From Methylophaga thalassica (GTDB lineage: Bacteria > Pseudomonadota > Gammaproteobacteria > Nitrosococcales > Methylophagaceae): DNA of 64,000 bases. The notes under the pieces were generated by a model that worked only from the letters and a program-made list of their open reading frames with translations, made no database searches and was not told the DNA's origin. The stretch covers positions 248,001 to 312,000 of the forward strand of contig NZ_BSND01000003.1 of NCBI RefSeq assembly GCF_030159795.1, in the 5' to 3' direction. The position numbers were made by a program, and so were the translations under genes. Positions 52,434 to 61,990 of the stretch are shown here, piece by piece. Position 1 is the first letter of the stretch. Every line of letters begins with the position of its first letter.

Positions 52434-54334
52434 CAGCCTCTGAAACCAAGGGATTTGATCTGCCATTAATATTCAGAAATGTATGGCAAAGCCTGGTTAT
52501 TCTCTATCTGCCCATTTTCTTTGTTATCAGCTTTCTCAGTTATCACATTTATCTTCAAATACTTGAATCAAATTATCAGCCGTATTTTGAAGCACAGCAA
52601 AATCGGCTCGATAATGCTATGAATACTTTTTCAAGAGAACTGGGACATATCCAACAGTTAATTCGTCTGCTTCGTTACAATCAACAGTTTGAACAATCAT
52701 TGCCGTTTGGCCAGCCGCCGGATTTTTCTTCAATAGAAAAGATGTTTACTGATTTCTCAAACGTTTCATCTTATATCAGTCAGGTGCGGTGGCTGGATAA
52801 GCATGGGATGGAAAAAGTCCGAGTCAATATCAATGGCGATGACATCATCGTTGTTGAGCAAAAACAATTACAAGATAAATCTAAACGCGACTATTTTCAG
52901 GCAGGGATGAAGCTTCGGGGAGATGACGTATTTATTTCAGCAATAAACCCCAATATTGAAAATGGGAAAGTCATCATCCCTCTGGAAAAAACTATCCGGG
53001 CAGTGATGCATACTGCGCCGGAGGATGGTTTACAGGATGGGGTGTTAATCATCAATTTTGTGTTAAATGATATGCTTGAGTCCCTCAACCAGGGGCAAAG
53101 CAATAAATTACGCATAATTGATAATAAAGGTTATTGGATTATGCATCCTAATGCTTCGCTTGATTTTCGTTCGTATACAGACTACCTCGTCAGAACGAAC
53201 ACCTTACTACAAGCTGATGTCATCAGAACTATACTTAAGCAACAGCCATTACATAACTTCATAAAAGACAACAGGCTGATCAGTTACAGTGTTATAGATC
53301 TTGGTGATAATACGGCCGAGAGTCGTCACCGCCTGTTTTTTATTGATAGCTCCGAACCGGATTTATTAAATGATGTCGAGCAAAAAGTTGCTTTAATTGT
53401 CTTTAGTCCGGCTATATCGATTTTGCTGATTGTCTTGTTTTTGATTTGGCGTTTTCTTCACGATGGACGAAAACAGTATGACTTGTTCAGAGAACTGGCT
53501 ATAGAGAAAGAGGCATTATCTCTCTCTAATCAACAATTAAAGATTGCCTATGAACAACAACAGCAAATGCAGGACTCCATGGTCGAACTGCGTAAGCTGT
53601 CTTCAATGGGGATGATGGTGGCAGGTTTAGCTCATGAATTAAATACGCCGTTAGGCGGTGCTTCACTGACATTATCGAGCCTTGATTCATCCCGTAGACA
53701 ACTAGCTTTAGCGGTCACGGAGGGGTTGAGAAAAAGTGATCTTCAGGATTATTTAACACAGACGGCCGATACGATTGAACTTGCTCAAAAAAATCTACGA
53801 AGAGGCATTGATTTAGTCACCAGTTTTAAACGTCTGGCGGTTGACCGACATACTGATGAGGCAACAGAATTTGATTTAATGCTGGTGATTAAAGATGTCA
53901 CCACAACGTCTTTACCCAGACTGAAGGGGTTGGATATTCGTGTGGATATATCTGGGCCTGAAGAGCTAGTGATACAGAGTTACGCTGGCATTATTTCGCA
54001 GTTATTCCAGAACATGATTGATAATGCGATTGCACATGGTTTCGCTGGACGTGCTGGCGGGCAAGTTCAGATAGACGTTTTTCAGGAAACACTAGATCAT
54101 GTGACGGTAACAATCTCTGATAATGGCAACGGTATTGAGGCGGATCGATTGAAAAAAATCTTTGATCCGTTTGAAACTAACGCGAGGGGAGAAGGACACA
54201 CAGGGCTGGGATTACACCTTTGCCATCAGTGGATCACACAGTTGTTACACGGCTCAATTAGCGTAAGCTCACAGCCTGGTAAAGGCACTTCCTTCATACT
54301 GGTTATTCCTGTTCAGCTGAATGAGCCGGGATAA
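52412..54334 (+). CDS. Membrane sensor histidine kinase with periplasmic Cache-like domain
   Basis: A 640-residue kinase. The first membrane helix is near residues 27-50, a long periplasmic sensor domain spans about 51-320 with Cache-like features (SSYISQVRWLDKHGMEKVRVN, IIPLEKTIRAV), and the second helix is near 328-348. A coiled coil leads to the phosphoacceptor GLAHELNTPLGG (about His408). The ATPase domain has MIDNAIAHG, ISDNGNGIE and TGLGLHLCHQW. The start is GTG within the receiver-EAL gene. It should phosphorylate that protein. Its end overlaps the last 32 bases of a kinase gene read the other way. Confidence 0.88.
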   Translation: MGTKTPVTASETKGFDLPLIFRNVWQSLVILYLPIFFVISFLSYHIYLQILESNYQPYFEAQQNRLDNAMNTFSRELGHIQQLIRLLRYNQQFEQSLPFGQPPDFSSIEKMFTDFSNVSSYISQVRWLDKHGMEKVRVNINGDDIIVVEQKQLQDKSKRDYFQAGMKLRGDDVFISAINPNIENGKVIIPLEKTIRAVMHTAPEDGLQDGVLIINFVLNDMLESLNQGQSNKLRIIDNKGYWIMHPNASLDFRSYTDYLVRTNTLLQADVIRTILKQQPLHNFIKDNRLISYSVIDLGDNTAESRHRLFFIDSSEPDLLNDVEQKVALIVFSPAISILLIVLFLIWRFLHDGRKQYDLFRELAIEKEALSLSNQQLKIAYEQQQQMQDSMVELRKLSSMGMMVAGLAHELNTPLGGASLTLSSLDSSRRQLALAVTEGLRKSDLQDYLTQTADTIELAQKNLRRGIDLVTSFKRLAVDRHTDEATEFDLMLVIKDVTTTSLPRLKGLDIRVDISGPEELVIQSYAGIISQLFQNMIDNAIAHGFAGRAGGQVQIDVFQETLDHVTVTISDNGNGIEADRLKKIFDPFETNARGEGHTGLGLHLCHQWITQLLHGSISVSSQPGKGTSFILVIPVQLNEPG

Positions 54335-55604
54335 TCGATAACGTCGCAGTGTGGCCGTCACTATTTACTTGATTTTGATACTGCCACTGCAATTTACGAC
54401 AAAGTTGTTCGGTGAGTTGCAGGCCTAAACCAAAGCCCTGATCTTCGCTGCTATTACCTTTATCCGCTTGAGTGGAATGATTACGAATGCTGATCTGCGC
54501 ACCATGCTGTTGAATACTGACATGGCCATTCCAGGTATGCTGAAAGGCATTTCTTATCAGGTTGCCAATGATGATTCTTGCTGCCACGGAAGACTCATGC
54601 AACTCACATGCTTGTGTTTCAACTTGGATAGTAACGGGTTTGCTTTTGAGCAAATAACGTAATTCATCGACTAAGTTATCGATTAATTCATCCAGACGAA
54701 AATGCTGTTTGACCAATGAGTCAGTCTCATCACGATTTAGCCACAATAATGTTTCGCACAGATTCTGCATCGTCAGGCTGGCGCGTTCAATTCGTTCAAA
54801 AATTTCCTGCTGCTTATCGGGTAAAGCGCTGGACTGTTTTTGCTGAATTTTATGCATTAATTCCACATTATTTCTGATCACACTGATAGGTGTGCGTAAT
54901 TCATGACTGGTAAAGCGTAAGAATTTTTGTTCGCGTTCCATCGATTCATTGACGGATGATAAAGAACCCTTAATCAGCTCCGCCATCTCATTAAGCTCTG
55001 GATAGGCAAAATCAGGCGGTGATTGTTTTAGTGTTTCTGGGCGAAGTTCATGTGTCCATTTTGTAAGTTTTGAGACCGGCTGCGATAAACGTTTCATCAA
55101 TAACCAGGTCACCAGCGCGAGGAGCAGGGTAATACCCATACTCAGGCTGATAATAAGCTGGCGACTCTGTCTGGCATTTTGACCAACTAAGGGTGAAGCA
55201 TCCGCCCTGGTAAAAGCACGACTGACAAAATAAGTCTGACCTTCTACTTTCAATTTGATCAGAAAATACATTAGATAAGGACGTTTTCCAGGTTCAGCCT
55301 GTTTACGTTGCTTATGTAACACACCAAACCGTTTGGGTTCTCTAAAGTAGGTTTTTATCTGTTCGGTCTGCGCTTCCCAAGTTTGCGTGACAGTGTAATT
55401 ATCAACATTGCCTGGATTTGCCTTTCCCTCTTTTATGCCACTAAGATAATCTTCCGCTGCGTTCTCCATATTGGCTGAAATAATGCTATCCATGCCACGG
55501 AAAAAGAAATGAATACTGAGCATAGAGTAACCCGTAACAATGGTTATTCCGAGTATCAAAAAAGACAGAGCGATCCAGAGTTTGAGGCTGAGTTTAAGTT
55601 TCAT
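54303..55604 (-). CDS. Sensor histidine kinase of the efflux cluster
   Basis: A 433-residue kinase with membrane helices near residues 11-34 and 149-170, a ~115-residue periplasmic loop, a HAMP-like linker, and HisKA with FTSHELRTPISV (His234). The ATPase domain has the N-box NLIRNAFQHT and the GFGLGLQL loop, but the DxGxG box expected before it reads NHSTQADKG, giving a short unusual ATP lid. Some kinases with GFGLGL lids show the same loss, so activity is not excluded. It overlaps its response regulator by 11 bases and follows an RND pump operon. Confidence 0.88.
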   Translation of the reverse strand: MKLKLSLKLWIALSFLILGITIVTGYSMLSIHFFFRGMDSIISANMENAAEDYLSGIKEGKANPGNVDNYTVTQTWEAQTEQIKTYFREPKRFGVLHKQRKQAEPGKRPYLMYFLIKLKVEGQTYFVSRAFTRADASPLVGQNARQSRQLIISLSMGITLLLALVTWLLMKRLSQPVSKLTKWTHELRPETLKQSPPDFAYPELNEMAELIKGSLSSVNESMEREQKFLRFTSHELRTPISVIRNNVELMHKIQQKQSSALPDKQQEIFERIERASLTMQNLCETLLWLNRDETDSLVKQHFRLDELIDNLVDELRYLLKSKPVTIQVETQACELHESSVAARIIIGNLIRNAFQHTWNGHVSIQQHGAQISIRNHSTQADKGNSSEDQGFGLGLQLTEQLCRKLQWQYQNQVNSDGHTATLSIIPAHSAEQE

Positions 55605-56265
55605 TTCTTAGTGCAAACCCATGGCCGGAAATGGTGTGAATTAAATTTTTATCAAATGGCGCATCAACGGCTTTTCTTAGATGAAACATGTGTACTTTGA
55701 GACTGTCGCTATCAGGTGGTGAATCGCCCCAGATAGCGGCTTCCAGTTTTTGTTTGCTTACCACATCGGGGTAAGCACGCATTAAGACTTCTAATAACTG
55801 CCAACTGGTTGGTGAAAGTTTTAAGTTCAGTCCTCGGCGAGTGACAGTTTTTGTCTGAAGATCCATAATTAAATCATCGCATTGCAAGCGTTGCACCTGA
55901 CCACTACGACGACGTGCCAGTGCCTGAATACGTACAACCAGTTCATCCAGATCAAACGGTTTGACCAAGTAGTCATCTGTTCCAGTGTTAAAACCGGTAA
56001 TTTTGTCACTGATTTGGTCACGTGCTGTCAGCATCAGAATAGGGATATCATAACCTTGTCCGCGTAATCGCTCACACACTGTCAGACCATCCATTCTGGG
56101 CAGATTTAAGTCCAGTAACAATACATCATAGTGATTGTCCTGACTTAACTGTAGGCCGGCAATCCCATTACTGGCATGATCACATTCGATATTTTCTAAA
56201 CTGAGATAATCAATGACCGTTTCAGCCAGGTCGAGGTCATCTTCGATTAATAACACATGGAACAT
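55594..56265 (-). CDS. OmpR/PhoB-family response regulator of the efflux cluster
   Basis: A 223-residue regulator. The receiver has IEDD, phosphoacceptor Asp52 (LLLDLNLPRMDG), LTARD and DYLVKPFD. The C-terminal winged helix has LKLSPTSWQLLEVLM and KVHMFHLRKAVD. It begins two bases after the RND pump gene and is followed by its kinase. It probably controls the pump operon it belongs to. Confidence 0.93.
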   Translation of the reverse strand: MFHVLLIEDDLDLAETVIDYLSLENIECDHASNGIAGLQLSQDNHYDVLLLDLNLPRMDGLTVCERLRGQGYDIPILMLTARDQISDKITGFNTGTDDYLVKPFDLDELVVRIQALARRRSGQVQRLQCDDLIMDLQTKTVTRRGLNLKLSPTSWQLLEVLMRAYPDVVSKQKLEAAIWGDSPPDSDSLKVHMFHLRKAVDAPFDKNLIHTISGHGFALRNET

Positions 56266-56267
56266 GG

Positions 56268-59200
56268 TTAATTTACCTCAGCACGGTGTGTGATGGATTT
56301 TCGTTTAAATAAGGCTAAAACATCATTTTGAATCAGTAATAAGCTTGGAATTAAAATCAAAGTGATGATAGTGGCAAACATAATGCCGTAGCCCAGAGAA
56401 ACTGCTGCCGGAATTAAAAACTGGGCCTGCCGGGAGGTTTCACTTAATAAAGGCATCAGACCGGCAAATGTGGTGACAGAGGTCAACAATACCGGGCGTA
56501 AACGACTTCGGCAGGCGATGCTGATGGCTTGTTTAATATCGTCATATTCATGGCGAATATCATTGAAGCGTGAGACTAGCAGTAGACTGTCGTTGACCAC
56601 CACACCACTTAAAGCAATGATGCCATTCAACGATAAAATACCTAAGGTCAGATCGTTGACCCAGTGACCCAGTATGGCACCGACAATGCCGAAGGGAATA
56701 GCGGTCATAATCAATACCGGCTGAATGTAGGAACGCAACGGAATCGCCAACAGCATATAAATTATCAGGATGGCGATTAATGAGACATGCACCATCGAAG
56801 ACTCTGTTTCAGCTTGTTCTTCAGCTTCACCGGCGAAGTGAATATCCAGCCCCGGATATTTTCGCATTAAATTAGGCACAATATTCGTCTGTAACTGTGA
56901 TACCAGTTCAGTAGTGGATAAGATATCTTTGTTCACATCCGCAGAAATATATACCGCCCGTTTTTTATCTATTCGGGTGATTGAATCGCGGGTAAAACCG
57001 AAACTGACATTCGCCACACTCGATAATGGCACGACATCGCCATTCGGCGTTCTGACACGTGAGTTGAGTACGTCGGCGGCATTTTGACGTTGTTCTTCCG
57101 GATAACGTACCTTGACTTCAATTTCATCACTATTGCGTTGATAGCGTTGAACGACTTGACCACTAAAGCCCTGTAATATTTGTACTGCCAAATCGTTTGT
57201 GGTCATCCCCAATGCCCGGCCTTGAGGGTTCAGTGATAAATGTAATTGCGGCTGACCCGGCTCAAGATTATCGTCAATACCACTGATAGCAGGGATAGCC
57301 GTCAAGGTATTTTTAATATCGTTACCCGCCAGTTCAAGAATCTGATCATCATTGGCACGTAATTCAATACGAAGATCTTCCACTGATCCATGTCGTGATC
57401 TGACACTGACGGTTTTTGCCCCTTCAGGTATGCCGACTAACTGACGCCAGTGATGGCTGAAGGTAGTAATGTCATAAGGTGCACTAGACTTTAGTTCGAC
57501 CGTGACCGTACCTGCCTGATCACTCGATGACAAAATTTGCAGATTAGCAATATCATCGTTACCACCTAACTCTTTGTCTGTCTGATAAGCCAGTTTTTCC
57601 ATCAAAGCCAGGTCATTATGTGTCAAGCCATAGCTCACATCGTTTTGCATCGTGAGCTGAGCACGGACGGTATCGCCTGGAATAGAAGGGAAAAAGCTCA
57701 GTCTAACCATGCCGGTCATCGGCATAGTCATCACAAAAATAAATAAAGCAATAAACAAAACGGTGACCGCATAGCGTTGGTTTAATGCGAAATTAATTGT
57801 TGGGCGGTAACAGGATTGATTAAACCATTGCAGACCACTATCCATCATGTGCTGAATGGTATGCCAGACTTTTAACAATCCACGCTCGCTGATTTGACGC
57901 CGGGTGTTCAGATGGGCGAGATGCGCAGGCAGGATTAATTTTGATTCTATAATGGATAAAATCAGACAGATTGTGACCACGGCGGCAAATTGTGAATACA
58001 GCCTGCCCAGGCCACCTTCGAGTTGCGATAAGGCGTAGAATGCAGCGACTGTAGTGAAGACACCGAATAGAGTAGGAATCGCAACGATCATGGTGCCTTT
58101 GATAGTATTTTCAATAGTATCGCCTTCTTTCGATCTGACATCGTAAACCGATTCACCCACAACGACGGCATCATCAACCACAATACCTAATGCCAACAGA
58201 AAGCCAAAGGTAGTGAATTCATTGAGTGATAGCCCCATAAAGCTGTCGCCCATAAAATAAAGTGTGCCGAAAAAGATGAACGGCAGTCCCATGGCAACCC
58301 AGAAAGCGACGGTCAGGTTCAGGAACAAAGCAAGCAGAATGAAAACCATAACGATGCCGGTAAAGGCATTTTTAACCAATAATTCCAGACGCTGTTTAAT
58401 GGATTCGCTACGGTCATACCAGGCTTCGAGCTGAACGTTGTCAGGCAGCTTTCCATCCTGCTGCCATTCCTCAGCTACTTTTTTTGCAGCATTAACCGTA
58501 TTGGTGATGTCATCCTGACCGGTGGTGATGACTTGTAATGCAATACTGTCATGGCCTTGAAAGCGAGATAAGACCGAAGTACTGTCATCATAGGTATCAT
58601 TTATTTTGGCGACTTCACCCAACATTAGTTGGTTACCATTCGCCAGTGTGAGTAGCGGAATAGAGGCAAAGTCCTGCTTCAGATAAGCCTGCTCTGATGC
58701 TTTTAGCTGCAAGTAAACCGTTTTATTGCGTAATACTGCCGTCATGGTATTGGATGAACCGGCGTTAATTGCTTCTTCTACATCAGATAAAGACAGGCCG
58801 TAGGATTGTAATTTGCCATCATCAATTTCTATGGCCATCATCGGATCCAGCCAACCAGAAATATTGACTGAGCTGATATTGGGATTGGCGATTAGGTCAG
58901 TTTTTAAATTGTAAGCAAGTTGTTGCAGGCTATGTCTGTCGGTATCTCCATACAACTGCAACCACAGTGAGTGTTCTTCACGTTGTGCTTTTTCAATAAC
59001 CGGTTTTTTGGCATCAGCCGGAAAGGTAGATATCGCATCAACTTTGGTTTTGACATCACGTAATAAAGTGTCGAGGTCATATTCACTTTGTTTCTCAACA
59101 TTGACAGTGACGCCTGTACCGGTCGAAGTACTGGTAATACGTTTTATACCAATCACGTCCTCAAGCTGTTCTTCTATCTTTATCGCCAGTCCTTCTTCTG

Positions 59201-59396
59201 ACTGTTTGGCAGAACCGCTGTCATACGATACGGAGATAGTTAAAGAGCTTGGATCCTGGCTTGGGAAGGCTTCTTTGCGTAATTGACCTGACTCCAGCAC
59301 ACCCAGCACAATGACCAGAATCATGAGTAAGTTAGCGGCCACCGGATTAGCGGCAAACCAGCCTATAATCCCACTTGAGAATGATTTTTTCATCAT
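56268..59396 (-). CDS. RND-family efflux pump permease
   Basis: A 1042-residue inner-membrane pump of the AcrB/HAE-1 superfamily with the twelve-helix, two-large-loop plan. The first helix is NPVAANLLMILVIVLGVLESGQ. The proton-relay helix carries GIVVDDAVVVGE near residues 400-411. The second half has GIIALSGVVVNDSLLLV. It is closer to the group that starts FxxNPVAANLLM than to AcrB itself, so substrates are uncertain. It shares one base with the membrane-fusion gene before it. Confidence 0.93.
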   Translation of the reverse strand: MMKKSFSSGIIGWFAANPVAANLLMILVIVLGVLESGQLRKEAFPSQDPSSLTISVSYDSGSAKQSEEGLAIKIEEQLEDVIGIKRITSTSTGTGVTVNVEKQSEYDLDTLLRDVKTKVDAISTFPADAKKPVIEKAQREEHSLWLQLYGDTDRHSLQQLAYNLKTDLIANPNISSVNISGWLDPMMAIEIDDGKLQSYGLSLSDVEEAINAGSSNTMTAVLRNKTVYLQLKASEQAYLKQDFASIPLLTLANGNQLMLGEVAKINDTYDDSTSVLSRFQGHDSIALQVITTGQDDITNTVNAAKKVAEEWQQDGKLPDNVQLEAWYDRSESIKQRLELLVKNAFTGIVMVFILLALFLNLTVAFWVAMGLPFIFFGTLYFMGDSFMGLSLNEFTTFGFLLALGIVVDDAVVVGESVYDVRSKEGDTIENTIKGTMIVAIPTLFGVFTTVAAFYALSQLEGGLGRLYSQFAAVVTICLILSIIESKLILPAHLAHLNTRRQISERGLLKVWHTIQHMMDSGLQWFNQSCYRPTINFALNQRYAVTVLFIALFIFVMTMPMTGMVRLSFFPSIPGDTVRAQLTMQNDVSYGLTHNDLALMEKLAYQTDKELGGNDDIANLQILSSSDQAGTVTVELKSSAPYDITTFSHHWRQLVGIPEGAKTVSVRSRHGSVEDLRIELRANDDQILELAGNDIKNTLTAIPAISGIDDNLEPGQPQLHLSLNPQGRALGMTTNDLAVQILQGFSGQVVQRYQRNSDEIEVKVRYPEEQRQNAADVLNSRVRTPNGDVVPLSSVANVSFGFTRDSITRIDKKRAVYISADVNKDILSTTELVSQLQTNIVPNLMRKYPGLDIHFAGEAEEQAETESSMVHVSLIAILIIYMLLAIPLRSYIQPVLIMTAIPFGIVGAILGHWVNDLTLGILSLNGIIALSGVVVNDSLLLVSRFNDIRHEYDDIKQAISIACRSRLRPVLLTSVTTFAGLMPLLSETSRQAQFLIPAAVSLGYGIMFATIITLILIPSLLLIQNDVLALFKRKSITHRAEVN

Positions 59397-60562
59397 TAAA
59401 GCGCTACCTCAACCGGGTTAACAGCCATGCCTTCAAGATAGCTGTTTAAGGGGCTAACGAGGATCATAACGGGCGTATTATTTAAAGATTCAGGTGGTTG
59501 TATATAGATATAACCGCTGCTGGAAAATAATGGCGAGGCACTGAATTTTTGCAGAGTGTTATCCGCAGAAACATACCAGACTTCACCGCGTTGACTTAAG
59601 GCGCTGTTAGGCAGTTTCCAGACACCAGCGACATTTCTACCTGTGATATGGGCGCTGACAAAGGTACCAGGGAATAGGGCGGGTTCGAGATCCAGAGGTT
59701 CATCTACTGCAATAATGAGACTGCGCTGGCGGGTTTCGACATTCAGATTTTGCTCAGCCCTTAAAACACGTCCCTGCCATATATGATGATCTTCGACACT
59801 TTCAACTTCAACGGGCCACTTCCCACTGTTGAGTATTGCCAGGCTGGGTAAGTTATTCCACTCTTGAGCGGACAGCGCCACACTGATTTCAACACGATCA
59901 GTACTGTATAAGGTCGCCACTTCAGAGCCTGTTTGTACATAACCGCCAGGGGATACGGCACGGTTGATCACTAACGCATCAAAAGGCGCTTTTATAGCGG
60001 ATTGAGACAGATCTTTTTCAGCTGCTTTTAAGCTGGCCTCTGCCTGTTTTACCGTTGCTTTTGCTGCAGCTAGTTGGGGTTTTCGTAATACTAAATCGGA
60101 ATCAGGTTCGCCTTCTAATCCCGATGATTTCCATTCACTTAAAGCCTGTAAACCTTGTCGTTCCTCTTCAAGTAAACTGACTTTAGCTGAACTTAATGCC
60201 TGGCGTGCACTTTCAACAGCAGCTTGATATTCACTGTTTTCCAGCCTTGCCATTATGGTATTTTTTTTGAGCCGTTTACCGGTTTCAAACTGATCTGATA
60301 TGGAATCAATCTGTCCGGCCACCTGCGCAGTTAAAGAGATATCAAAGTGCGGTTTGGCCGCACCGTAGGCTTTGACTTCAGATGCATAGCTACCTGCTAC
60401 CACTTTAATCACAGACACATCCGGGCTCGGTGCTTGCTCTTTTTTCGTCGGAATAGGGCGATTGGCCTGTGCTGCAGACAGGTGCTTTACCACCACGACA
60501 GTGATAATCAAAATGCAGCAAGCAATAAAGAATAAAATGATTTTTGGTAGGTGGCGTTTCAT
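59396..60562 (-). CDS. Membrane-fusion protein of the RND pump
   Basis: A 388-residue periplasmic adaptor (HlyD/AcrA family) with an N-terminal membrane anchor (about residues 8-28). The beta-barrel/lipoyl parts are recognised by VKAYGAAKPHFDISLTAQVAGQID and IKAPFDALVINRAVSPGGYVQTGSEV. A helical hairpin (about 110-185, AAVESARQALSSAKVSLLEEE and AAKATVKQAEASLKAAEKDLSQS) lies between them. It links the RND pump to the outer-membrane factor and overlaps that gene by four bases. Confidence 0.92.
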   Translation of the reverse strand: MKRHLPKIILFFIACCILIITVVVVKHLSAAQANRPIPTKKEQAPSPDVSVIKVVAGSYASEVKAYGAAKPHFDISLTAQVAGQIDSISDQFETGKRLKKNTIMARLENSEYQAAVESARQALSSAKVSLLEEERQGLQALSEWKSSGLEGEPDSDLVLRKPQLAAAKATVKQAEASLKAAEKDLSQSAIKAPFDALVINRAVSPGGYVQTGSEVATLYSTDRVEISVALSAQEWNNLPSLAILNSGKWPVEVESVEDHHIWQGRVLRAEQNLNVETRQRSLIIAVDEPLDLEPALFPGTFVSAHITGRNVAGVWKLPNSALSQRGEVWYVSADNTLQKFSASPLFSSSGYIYIQPPESLNNTPVMILVSPLNSYLEGMAVNPVEVAL

Positions 60563-61926
60563 GATGCTGTTCCCAGGCCCAGTGCTAAGCCAAGATTAAT
60601 GCGGTTGATTAAACGTTGATAAATCAGGTTGTCCAGAGAGGCTTCCAGATTGTAGGTTTGTTGTTGAACAGTTAATAAATCCAGAATATCGACTAGGCCG
60701 GTTCGATAACTTGTTTGATATTGTTTCAGACTGTTCTGGGCACTTTTTAATGCAGCGGAAATATGTTGCTGACGAGTCATCAGATTTTGTTCCAGACTCA
60801 GGTATCGTTCCACTTCATTAATAGCGGTTAATAGTGTTTCTCGGTAGCTCTGGTAGCTATAAGCTTCATTTAACTCAGCTTCTTTGGCAGCAGCACGTAG
60901 TTCTCCGCCTTGATAAATCGGGGCTGTCAGTTGCGCCAGTAATGACCACAAAGGTGAAGTCATTAATGCCTGGTGAGGTGAAGAGGCCGCATCTTTGATT
61001 GCAGCGCCGAGATCCAAATTAGGCAGTAGTTGTTTATACGCTACTTTGGTTCGTAACTGATTGGCTTCTATTGCAGTATAAGCGGCTTGTAAATCGGGCC
61101 GACGTGCCAGAGTTTGTTGTGGTAAGTCAGCTAGTGCCAGTTTGACTTGAGGGTAGCTTTCCGGAGCAGCGACGTCCTGAGCATTGCTCAGTCCCACTAA
61201 TTGCTTCAAGTCACGCTGTTGTTGACGGTAATCTTCTTGATAGGAAGCCAGACTTGCCCTGGATTGTGCACTGGCACTGCGAGCATTATCCAGATCTTCT
61301 AACGTACCAATGCCATTTCTGTAGCGTTGCAGAATATAGGTTTCATTTTGCTCTAGGGTATTCAAGCGCTGCTGTTCTATATCAATGGCATGTGACGTAG
61401 CAGTGAGATTTAACCAGGCTTTCATTACTTCGGCGCTCAAACTATCTCGGGCCGCCTGATAAAGCAGGGCTTGTTCTATAACGTCTTTACTGGCTGCCTG
61501 ACTATTGTTTTTTAACTTACCCCATAGGTCAGCCTGCCAGCTGATATCAATATTACTAGTAAAGCTATCCGAAGCATTTTCACTGCGGGTGGCACTGGCA
61601 TCCGCACTGACTTGTGGTTTACGTGCCGCATCGGTTTGTTGTAACTGTGTTTGACGAATTTGTAGCGTTAACCAGGTCTGCTGCAATGTGGGATTGTTAG
61701 CGACAGCTGTTTCTACCAGCTGATTGAGCTGCTCTGAATCAATCAGACTATTAAGCGAAACAACAGCAATAGCATCAGCAGATTGTGACCAGGCAGGCAG
61801 CGCTTGTTGTTGCTCAATTTGTTGTGTGTAATCAGGACTCGCAGGCATGGAAATACATGCTGATAGCAACAATGTAGTACTCAACAGTGTGATTACTTTG
61901 CTTTGTCTGACACAAGCTAACTTCAT
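60559..61926 (-). CDS. Outer-membrane factor lipoprotein (NodT/TolC family)
   Basis: A 455-residue outer-membrane channel. The signal peptide ends in a lipobox (LLSAC, near Cys24). Two repeated helical regions have the family markers NPTLQQTWL...QTQLQQTDAARKPQV and RRPDLQAAYTAIEANQLRTKVAYKQLLPNLDL. It also has LLAQLTAPIYQGGELRAA and the YRTGLVDILDLLTVQQQ end. The ATG at 61926 is preceded by GAGG; the frame opens five codons earlier at TTG. With the next two genes it forms a complete tripartite pump. Confidence 0.93.
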   Translation of the reverse strand: MKLACVRQSKVITLLSTTLLLSACISMPASPDYTQQIEQQQALPAWSQSADAIAVVSLNSLIDSEQLNQLVETAVANNPTLQQTWLTLQIRQTQLQQTDAARKPQVSADASATRSENASDSFTSNIDISWQADLWGKLKNNSQAASKDVIEQALLYQAARDSLSAEVMKAWLNLTATSHAIDIEQQRLNTLEQNETYILQRYRNGIGTLEDLDNARSASAQSRASLASYQEDYRQQQRDLKQLVGLSNAQDVAAPESYPQVKLALADLPQQTLARRPDLQAAYTAIEANQLRTKVAYKQLLPNLDLGAAIKDAASSPHQALMTSPLWSLLAQLTAPIYQGGELRAAAKEAELNEAYSYQSYRETLLTAINEVERYLSLEQNLMTRQQHISAALKSAQNSLKQYQTSYRTGLVDILDLLTVQQQTYNLEASLDNLIYQRLINRINLGLALGLGTAS

Positions 61927-61990
61927 GAATACCTCTATCAACGTTTACCTGCACAGCATAGATGGCTGTCAGTTAAGACGGGGTTAAAAA

